A stretch of DNA of 7,961 nucleotides from an uncultured Eubacteriales bacterium (GTDB lineage: Bacteria; Bacillota; Clostridia; Lachnospirales; CAG-274): the NCBI GenBank assembly GCA_902495025.1, contig CABUWB010000082.1, forward strand, positions 1 to 7,961, in the 5' to 3' direction. Every line of letters begins with the position of its first letter. Within the stretch, counting starts at the first letter, position 1. Shown here in pieces: positions 1-5,217 of this stretch. A model generated the notes under the pieces. That model was not told where the DNA came from, searched no databases, and saw only the letters and a program-made list of their open reading frames with translations. The translations under genes were made by a program, and so were the position numbers.

Positions 1-768
1 CAGGGTGCGGCACTTGCCACAATTATCTCCCAGTTTTCAAGTGCAGTGTGGGTGCTTTCCTTCCTCTGCTCCAAAAGGAGCATTATCCGCATTAAGCGGC
101 AGAATGTCCGTTTTAGGGGCGAGGCACTCAAAGCGATAGTTTCACTCGGTATTTCACCGTTTATCATGCAGTCCACCGAGGGTCTTGTCAGCATTACCTT
201 TAATTCGGGATTGCAGCGCTACGGCGGCGAGCTTTATGTCGGCTCCATGACTATACTTATGAGCATTATGCAGCTTTGCGTTATACCCATGTCGGGCTTT
301 ACACAGGGCGTGCAGCCCATTATAAGCTATAACTACGGCGCAGGCAATAAGGAGCGTATTCTGAAAACGTTTAAAATTACGGCGGGTATCTGCCTTACCT
401 TTTCACTGCTGTCGTGCAGCCTTATGTCCGCCTTTGCACCGAGCTTTGTGCGCCTTTTCAATAACGAGCCGGAGCTTGTTGCCCTTACCTCAAAAATGCT
501 GCCCGTATTTCTGTTTGGTATGAGTATTTTCGGCTTGCAGTCGTCCTGCCAGTCTACGTTTATGGGTCTGGGACAGGCTAAAATTTCGCTTTTCCTTGCT
601 CTGTTAAGGAAGATTGTGCTGCTTATTCCGCTTGCAGTTGTGCTGCCACGCATTTTCGGCACACCCGAGAGTATTTACTACGCCGAGCCTGTTGCCGACG
701 GTGTTGCATCACTTGTTACATTTACAATGTTCCTTATTAATATAAGGAAGATATTGGAGAAGATATAA
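1..768 (+). CDS. MATE-family multidrug/cation antiporter, C-terminal part (5' end outside window)
   Basis: This is an inner-membrane efflux transporter of the MATE (multi-antimicrobial extrusion) family, which typically exports cationic drugs or metabolites in exchange for Na+ or H+. The frame is open from base 1 and starts with Gln-Gly-Ala-Ala-Leu-Ala-Thr, so the GTG at 46 is an internal Val and not the start. About 255 codons are visible; whole MATE proteins are about 450 residues, so roughly the N-terminal 45% is missing. Window codons 96-116 hold the family motif PMSGFTQGVQPIISYNYGAG, typical of the second half of MepA/NorM-like members. Hydrophobic stretches at about codons 1-24, 44-66, 81-103, 123-146, 165-187, 195-216 and 232-247 fit the transmembrane helices of the C-lobe. 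The gene ends with TAA at 766-768, with a basic tail (IRKILEKI). No clear intrinsic terminator follows. The substrate cannot be told from sequence. The family call is strong; the MepA-like subfamily is likely. Confidence 0.92.
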   Translation, partial: QGAALATIISQFSSAVWVLSFLCSKRSIIRIKRQNVRFRGEALKAIVSLGISPFIMQSTEGLVSITFNSGLQRYGGELYVGSMTILMSIMQLCVIPMSGFTQGVQPIISYNYGAGNKERILKTFKITAGICLTFSLLSCSLMSAFAPSFVRLFNNEPELVALTSKMLPVFLFGMSIFGLQSSCQSTFMGLGQAKISLFLALLRKIVLLIPLAVVLPRIFGTPESIYYAEPVADGVASLVTFTMFLINIRKILEKI

Positions 769-798
769 ATTAATGTTTAGTTGATATGCTGGGTTGGC

Positions 799-823
799 GG
801 GCGGATATGGAATCCGCCCCTAC
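799..823 (+). repeat. Left arm of the inverted repeat (self-complementary hairpin)
   Basis: This arm is a GC-rich palindrome: GGGCGGAT (799-806), loop ATGGA (807-811), ATCCGCCC (812-819), then CTAC. It forms an 8-bp perfect stem. No T-tract follows, so it does not look like an intrinsic terminator. It is identical to the reverse complement of 933-957. Confidence 0.85.
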
Positions 824-932
824 GTAACCAATAATAGACGGTTGCATTGCATACAAATCAGATGTTGGTTTGTTTGAATACCTTGCATATAATGCAAATT
901 TGCAAAAAATCAATTAACGTTGTAATTAACTT

Positions 933-957
933 GTAGGGGCGGATTCCATATCCGCCC
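933..957 (-). repeat. Right arm of the inverted repeat (self-complementary hairpin)
   Basis: This arm starts with GTAG, followed by stem GGGCGGAT (937-944), loop TCCAT (945-949) and stem ATCCGCCC (950-957). It matches the left arm over 25 bp with no mismatch; identity stops at both ends of the 25 bp. It ends about 50 bases upstream of the -35 box of the rpoB promoter, so it does not overlap the core promoter. Confidence 0.85.
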
Positions 958-1008
958 TTATACTCACATTCCCCCTCACAACACTATCCAAAAAAGTGAA
1001 AAAAGTTA

Positions 1009-1037
1009 TTGACAGGCTTGAATAAAGGTGTTAAAAT
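1009..1037 (+). promoter_or_regulatory. Sigma-A-type promoter for rpoBC with extended -10 and upstream A-tracts
   Basis: The -35 box TTGACA (1009-1014) is a perfect consensus. A 17-bp spacer leads to TAAAAT (1032-1037), a 5/6 match to the -10 box, preceded by TGT (1029-1031), which supplies the extended -10 TGn motif. Two six-A runs at 990-995 and 999-1004, spaced about one helical turn, sit directly upstream and resemble an UP element for the alpha C-terminal domain. Transcription would start near 1043-1045. This is the best promoter in the window and points to strong, independent expression of rpoBC. Confidence 0.85.
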
Positions 1038-1047
1038 AAATAAATGT

Positions 1048-1075
1048 ATCCCTAGGGGATTTTATGCCCTTTTTT
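1048..1075 (+). other. Short overlapping hairpins at the start of the leader
   Basis: ATCCC (1048-1052) can pair with GGGAT (1056-1060) around a TAG loop. Alternatively AGGG (1054-1057) can pair with CCCT (1067-1070), followed directly by a T-run (1070-1075), giving a weak terminator-like shape. The two folds share GGG at 1055-1057 and so exclude each other. Stems are only 4-5 bp, so this may be chance or a 5'-end stabilising hairpin. Confidence 0.3.
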
Positions 1076-1172
1076 GCTTATTTTTCAGTAAAAACATAAT
1101 GAAATTTTATGTTATTTAATGTAAAAATTTTGTGCATTTTGCGCTTAAAAAAGGGATTTATCATAAATAAGT

Positions 1173-1212
1173 GTACCGTTTGCGCTTATGTTAAGTGCAG
1201 TGCGGTACTTTT
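1173..1212 (+). terminator. Strong leader stem-loop with short U-run, possible attenuator
   Basis: GTACCG (1173-1178) pairs perfectly with CGGTAC (1203-1208). Inside it, TGCGCTTA (1181-1188) pairs with TAAGTGCA (1192-1199) through one G-U pair, leaving a 3-nt loop (1189-1191). The two helices are separated only by a small internal loop that can contain further G-U pairs. TTTT (1209-1212) follows at once, then A, so it has the form of a weak intrinsic terminator upstream of rpoB. The stem is well above what random AT-rich sequence would give. Whether it terminates, is processed by RNase III, or binds a protein cannot be decided from sequence. Confidence 0.5.
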
Positions 1213-1256
1213 ATGCGCCTTATTGGCGGTACTATGCAGTGAAAAAATTAATTTAA
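1188..1256 (+). CDS. Possible 22-residue aromatic-rich leader peptide ahead of rpoB
   Basis: An ATG at 1188 opens a 22-codon frame ending in TAA (1254-1256). The stop overlaps the first two bases of the rpoB ribosome binding site AAGGAG (1255-1260) and lies 14 nt before the rpoB ATG. Its middle reads RYFYAPYWRYYA: five Tyr, one Phe and one Trp within 22 residues. That bias and the placement are what a leader peptide coupled to rpoB or to attenuation could look like. Against it, no ribosome binding site precedes the ATG, and the ATG sits at the tip of the 1173-1208 stem-loop. The Tyr clusters partly arise from the GCGGTACT direct repeat. It is speculative and may well be non-coding. Confidence 0.15.
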   Translation: MLSAVRYFYAPYWRYYAVKKLI

Positions 1257-1260
1257 GGAG
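1255..1260 (+). promoter_or_regulatory. Ribosome binding site of rpoB
   Basis: AAGGAG lies 10 nt before the ATG at 1271. It decides the rpoB start, because the reading frame stays open upstream to an ATG at 1109 that lacks a ribosome binding site. Confidence 0.9.
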
Positions 1261-1270
1261 TGAAGGTGCC

Positions 1271-4200
1271 ATGGAGAAAAACACAATACGCCCTATTAAA
1301 TACGGTAGTGTGCAGCGTATGAGTTATTCCAGAGTTGATGAAGTTTTAGAGATGCCTAATCTGCTTGCCTTACAAAAGGACAGTTACAAGTGGTTTCTTG
1401 ACAAGGGTTTGAAGGAAGTATTTGACGATATTTCCCCAATCAGTGATTATAACGGCAATCTTGAATTAGAGTTTGTGGACTTTAACCTTGAGTCTGAAAA
1501 CTACAAGTGGTCAATTGAAGAGTGCAAGGAAAGAGATGCTACCTTTGCTGCTCCCCTCAAGGTCAAGGCTAGGCTGCGCAACAGAGAGCTTGACGACGTT
1601 AAGGAGCAGGAAATCTACATGGGCGATTTCCCTCTTATGACAGATACGGGTACTTTTGTTATCAACGGTGCTGAGCGTGTTATCGTAAGTCAGCTGGTAC
1701 GTTCCCCAGGTATTTATTATGAGATAGATAAGGACAAGGTTGGTAAAAACCTCCTTGCCTGCACAGTTATCCCTAACAGGGGTGCATGGCTTGAGTATGA
1801 AACCGACAGCAACGACGTGTTCTCCGTACGTGTGGACAGAACACGTAAGGTGCCTGTAACGGTGCTTATACGTTCACTCGGTATCGGCTCTGACGCAGAG
1901 ATTATCGACCTTTTCGGTGAGGAGCCAAAAATCCTTGCCACACTTGAAAAGGATACTACAAAGACCTATGAAGAGGGTCTTATTGAGATATACAAAAAAA
2001 TCCGTCCCGGTGAGCCTCCAACGGTTGAAAGCTCCCAGACACTCCTTAATAATATGTTCTACGACCCTAAGAGATATGACCTTGCTCATGTGGGACGTTA
2101 TAAATTCAATAAAAAGCTCCTTTTCCAGAACAGAATTGCAGGCTGCATACTTGCAGAGGACGCTGTTGACCCTATGACAGGCGAAATTATTGCCGAAAAG
2201 GGTGCTAAGCTTGACGTTAAGCTCTGCGATACCATTCAGGACGCAGGTGTGCCTTTTGTATGGGTTGAAATTGAGGACGGCAAAAAGACCAAAATCCTCT
2301 CAAACATGCAGGTTAAGATTGACGAGTATATTGCACAGTACGGTCTTACCGCTGAGGAGCTTGATATTAAGGAGAGAGTTTACTACCCACTCCTTACCTC
2401 AATTCTTGAAGAAAATGAGGACGCACAGAGCGTTAAGCTCGCTATTGAGGCTAATATGTCAGAGCTTGTGCCAAAGCACATCACTCTTGATGATATTATG
2501 GCATCTATCAACTATTGTATACACCTTGACTACGGCATCGGCAACAAGGACGATATTGACCACCTTGGCAACCGCCGTATCAGAGCTGTAGGCGAGCTTT
2601 TACAGAACCAGTTCAGAATTGGTCTTTCACGTATGGAGAGAGTTGTGCGTGAGAGAATGACAACACAGGATATGACTGCGGTTACACCACAGGCGCTTAT
2701 CAACATCAAGCCTGTAACGGCAGCTATTAAGGAATTTTTCGGCAGTTCACAGCTTTCCCAGTTTATGGACCAGAACAACCCACTGGGCGAGCTTACACAT
2801 AAAAGACGTCTTTCCGCACTCGGCCCCGGCGGTCTTTCAAGAGAGAGAGCAGGCTTCGAGGTGCGTGACGTTCACTCCTCACATTACGGCAGAATGTGTC
2901 CTATCGAGACGCCTGAAGGCCCTAACATCGGTCTTATCAACTCACTTGCAAGCTACGCAAGAATTAACGAGTACGGCTTTATCGAGGCACCTTACCGCCT
3001 TATTGACAAGTCTGGCGACAGACCTGTTGTTACCGACGAGGTTGTTTACGTAACAGCCGACGAGGAGGAGAAGTATGTAGTTGCACAGGCTAACGAGCCT
3101 CTTGACGAGCAGGGACATTTCATTCACGACAGAGTTATCGCTCGTGACGGCGAGGACAACGTTGAGGTTGCTCCTGAAAAGGTTGATATGATGGACGTAT
3201 CACCTCGTCAGCTTGTTTCCGTTGCTACCGCACTTATTCCTTTCTTACAGAACGATGACGTTACAAGAGCACTCATGGGCTCTAACATGCAGCGTCAGGC
3301 AGTGCCTCTGCTTACAACCGACAGTGCTGTTGTAGGTACGGGTATGGAATATAAGACAGCTAAGGACTCCGGCGTTGTTGTAGTTGCAAAGAACGCAGGT
3401 GTCGTTGAAAAGGTTGACGCCGCACATATCGTTGTAAAGAACGACGAGGGCGGCAGAGATGATTATAAGCTTATCAAGTTCAAGCGTTCAAACCAGTCCA
3501 ACTGTATGAACCAGCGCCCTATTGTTGACAAGGGTCAGAGGGTTGAGGCAGGTCAGATTATTGCTGACGGCCCATCAACCAAGGACGGTGAGCTTGCACT
3601 CGGTAAAAATCCTCTTATCGGCTTTATGACATGGGAGGGTTATAACTACGAGGACGCCGTTCTGCTTAGTGAAAAGCTTGTTATGGACGACGTTTACACC
3701 TCTATCCATATTGAGGAATATGAGGCAGAGGCAAGAGATACAAAGCTCGGTGCAGAGGAAATCACAAGGGATATTCCTAACGTTGGTGATGACGCACTGC
3801 GCTACCTGAATGATGACGGTATCATTATGGTAGGTGCCGAGGTTACAACAAACGATATTCTTGTTGGTAAGGTTACACCTAAGGGTGAAACAGAGCTTAC
3901 CGCAGAGGAAAGACTGCTGCGTGCCATCTTTGGTGAAAAGGCAAGAGAGGTAAGAGATACCTCCCTGCGTGTACCACATGGCGAAAGCGGTATTATAGTT
4001 GACGTTAAAAAGTTCTCCAGAGAGAACGGCGACGAGCTTCCACCGGGAGTAAATCAGCTTGTAAGAGTATATATTGCACAGAAGAGAAAAATCTCCGTTG
4101 GTGATAAGATGGCTGGCCGTCATGGTAACAAGGGTGTTGTCAGCCGTGTGCTGCCTGTTGAGGATATGCCTTTCCTGCCTAACGGACGTCCTCTTGACAT

Positions 4201-5197
4201 CGTGCTTAACCCACTGGGCGTGCCTTCACGTATGAACATAGGTCAGGTGCTTGAAATCCACTTGGGTCTTGCAAGTAAGGTGCTCGGCTGGAAGATTGCA
4301 ACCCCTGTATTTGAGGGTGCTAACGAGCAGGATATTATGGATACGCTCACCATGGCTAATGACTATGCAAACGGCTCATGGGAGGACTTTGAGGCTAAGT
4401 ACAAGGGTAAGATAAATGATGATGTATTTGCTTACCTTGATGAGCATAAGGACCACAGGGAGGAATGGAAGGGCGTTCCGGTTGACCACACAGGTAAGGT
4501 TAAGCTGCGTGACGGCCGTACAGGCGAGGAGTTTGACAATGCAACCACTATCGGTTACATGCACTACCTCAAGCTGCACCACCTTGTTGACGATAAGATT
4601 CACGCTCGTTCAACAGGCCCTTACTCACTTGTTACACAGCAGCCTCTCGGCGGTAAGGCACAGTTCGGCGGTCAGAGATTTGGTGAGATGGAGGTTTGGG
4701 CACTCGAGGCTTACGGTGCTTCCTACACACTTCAGGAAATCCTTACCGTTAAGTCCGATGATATTGTGGGACGTGTAAAGACCTACGAGGCTATCGTTAA
4801 GGGTGAGAATATCCCAGAGCCTGGCGTACCTGAGTCATTTAAGGTACTCCTTAAGGAGCTTCAGGCACTTGCGCTTGATGTAAGGGTGCTTGGCGACGGC
4901 AATGAGGAAATTGAAATTAAGGAGTCTATTGACGATACAGACGACCTCAACATCAACATTGAGGGCGTTGAGCTTGATGACGAGGACGAAAATGAGGATA
5001 AGCAGTCGCATACAATTGACGATATGCTTGGCGACCTCGGCGACCTTGACGATGAGGATATCGACGATATTGACTTTGACGATGATATAGTTATCAGCGA
5101 TGAGGATATTGAGCTTGAAAAGGATGTTATGGCTGACATTGCCGACATTGACAAGTTTACCGCAGAGCTGGAGCTTGAAGATAATGATGAGAACTGA
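1271..5197 (+). CDS. rpoB: DNA-directed RNA polymerase subunit beta
   Basis: This is the beta subunit of the transcribing core enzyme (alpha2-beta-beta'-omega), forming one pincer of the DNA clamp and much of the active site and rifampicin pocket. It has 1308 codons, longer than B. subtilis RpoB (about 1190). The ATG at 1271 gives the usual Firmicutes N-terminus with YSRVDEVLEMPNLLALQKDS. Landmarks are NGAERVIVSQLVRSPG in the protrusion, DDIDHLGNRR from residue 427, and the rifampicin cluster from G491. Gln497, Asp500, His510, Arg513 and Ser515 (E. coli 513, 516, 526, 529, 531) are all the susceptible type. Glu794-Asp795 lie in GYNYEDA, Lys946 and Lys954 in KISVGDKMAGRHGNKG, and the switch/anchor motif HARSTGPYSLVTQQPLGG starts at 1111. 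A clostridial-type insertion of about 40 residues lies between about 1030 and 1078. The last 89 residues are an unusually acidic tail. It sits 20 nt before rpoC and is probably transcribed from the 1009-1037 promoter. Confidence 0.99.
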   Translation: MEKNTIRPIKYGSVQRMSYSRVDEVLEMPNLLALQKDSYKWFLDKGLKEVFDDISPISDYNGNLELEFVDFNLESENYKWSIEECKERDATFAAPLKVKARLRNRELDDVKEQEIYMGDFPLMTDTGTFVINGAERVIVSQLVRSPGIYYEIDKDKVGKNLLACTVIPNRGAWLEYETDSNDVFSVRVDRTRKVPVTVLIRSLGIGSDAEIIDLFGEEPKILATLEKDTTKTYEEGLIEIYKKIRPGEPPTVESSQTLLNNMFYDPKRYDLAHVGRYKFNKKLLFQNRIAGCILAEDAVDPMTGEIIAEKGAKLDVKLCDTIQDAGVPFVWVEIEDGKKTKILSNMQVKIDEYIAQYGLTAEELDIKERVYYPLLTSILEENEDAQSVKLAIEANMSELVPKHITLDDIMASINYCIHLDYGIGNKDDIDHLGNRRIRAVGELLQNQFRIGLSRMERVVRERMTTQDMTAVTPQALINIKPVTAAIKEFFGSSQLSQFMDQNNPLGELTHKRRLSALGPGGLSRERAGFEVRDVHSSHYGRMCPIETPEGPNIGLINSLASYARINEYGFIEAPYRLIDKSGDRPVVTDEVVYVTADEEEKYVVAQANEPLDEQGHFIHDRVIARDGEDNVEVAPEKVDMMDVSPRQLVSVATALIPFLQNDDVTRALMGSNMQRQAVPLLTTDSAVVGTGMEYKTAKDSGVVVVAKNAGVVEKVDAAHIVVKNDEGGRDDYKLIKFKRSNQSNCMNQRPIVDKGQRVEAGQIIADGPSTKDGELALGKNPLIGFMTWEGYNYEDAVLLSEKLVMDDVYTSIHIEEYEAEARDTKLGAEEITRDIPNVGDDALRYLNDDGIIMVGAEVTTNDILVGKVTPKGETELTAEERLLRAIFGEKAREVRDTSLRVPHGESGIIVDVKKFSRENGDELPPGVNQLVRVYIAQKRKISVGDKMAGRHGNKGVVSRVLPVEDMPFLPNGRPLDIVLNPLGVPSRMNIGQVLEIHLGLASKVLGWKIATPVFEGANEQDIMDTLTMANDYANGSWEDFEAKYKGKINDDVFAYLDEHKDHREEWKGVPVDHTGKVKLRDGRTGEEFDNATTIGYMHYLKLHHLVDDKIHARSTGPYSLVTQQPLGGKAQFGGQRFGEMEVWALEAYGASYTLQEILTVKSDDIVGRVKTYEAIVKGENIPEPGVPESFKVLLKELQALALDVRVLGDGNEEIEIKESIDDTDDLNINIEGVELDDEDENEDKQSHTIDDMLGDLGDLDDEDIDDIDFDDDIVISDEDIELEKDVMADIADIDKFTAELELEDNDEN
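4928..5194 (+). other. RpoB acidic C-terminal tail (residues 1220-1308)
   Basis: Past the conserved beta C-terminus (ALALDVRVLGDGNEEIEIKES), the protein continues for 89 residues with 29 Asp and 13 Glu against three Lys and no Arg, about 47% acidic. Asp alternates with Ile, Leu or Phe, as in DDEDIDDIDFDDDIVISDED. The underlying DNA is a low-complexity run of GAY/GAG and ATT/ATC codons. B. subtilis RpoB also ends in an acidic tail, but a shorter one. The segment is probably disordered or weakly helical; its function is unknown. Confidence 0.85.
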
Positions 5198-5201
5198 CAG
5201 G

Positions 5202-5208
5202 AAGGGAG
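5202..5208 (+). promoter_or_regulatory. Ribosome binding site of rpoC
   Basis: AAGGGAG contains GGAG at 5205-5208, 9 nt before the ATG at 5218. It lies inside the 20-nt rpoB-rpoC gap, which has no promoter or terminator, supporting cotranscription. Confidence 0.88.
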
Positions 5209-5217
5209 ATATAAATA

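Larger units (their letters stand above)
799..957. repeat. Non-coding element bounded by a 25-bp perfect inverted repeat
   Basis: The gap between the MATE stop and the rpoB promoter contains a segment whose two ends (799-823 and 933-957) are exact reverse complements, separated by a 109-base AT-rich centre. The centre holds no convincing ORF. It has a 12-bp palindrome, TGCAAATTTGCA, at 893-904, a TTGCAT-ATA-ATGCAA hairpin at 883-897, and a direct repeat AATTAAC at 912-918 and 924-930. The arrangement looks like a paired palindromic element (REP/BIME-like) or a small non-autonomous MITE-like insertion. I see no target-site duplication at its borders, so insertion by transposition is not demonstrated. 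It could also act as an RNA structure after the MATE gene. Confidence 0.7.
1044..1270 (+). promoter_or_regulatory. Long structured 5' leader of the rpoBC mRNA
   Basis: The predicted transcript start and the rpoB ATG are about 227 nt apart, far longer than needed for translation initiation. The first part (about 1061-1140) is AT-rich; the second carries several complementary segments. TTTGCGCTTA occurs twice (1138-1147 and 1179-1188), and either copy can pair with TAAGTGC at 1192-1198. GCGGTACT occurs twice (1202-1209 and 1226-1233), and either copy can pair with GTACCG at 1173-1178. Such duplicated partners allow mutually exclusive folds, as in attenuators, riboswitches or autogenous control sites. 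I do not recognise a named riboswitch, T-box or ribosomal-protein leader in it. A regulatory role is inference. Confidence 0.5.

Noticed and set aside
333..662. Minus-strand open frame of 109 codons opposite the MATE gene
   Set aside because: The + strand frame is a clear MATE protein across this stretch; the antisense translation is basic with no domain signature.
799..823. GC-rich hairpin after the MATE gene as its intrinsic terminator
   Set aside because: The stem is good, but it is followed by CTACGTAACC and not a T-run, and an identical inverted copy lies 110 bases on, which fits a repeat element better.
1094..1120. Second promoter-like AT-rich stretch (CATAAT, TTTAAT) in the leader
   Set aside because: No acceptable -35 box lies at 16-18 bp upstream of either hexamer; AT-rich sequence produces such hexamers by chance.
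1109..1270. The rpoB frame is open upstream to an ATG at 1109, giving a 54-residue Cys-rich N-terminal extension
   Set aside because: No ribosome binding site precedes 1109, the extension resembles no RpoB N-terminus, and a good AAGGAG sits before the ATG at 1271 where the conserved protein begins. The open frame is chance in a stop-poor leader.
3575..4123. 182-codon minus-strand open frame inside rpoB
   Set aside because: It lies wholly within the most conserved part of rpoB, has no family resemblance, and is explained by codon bias of the sense gene.
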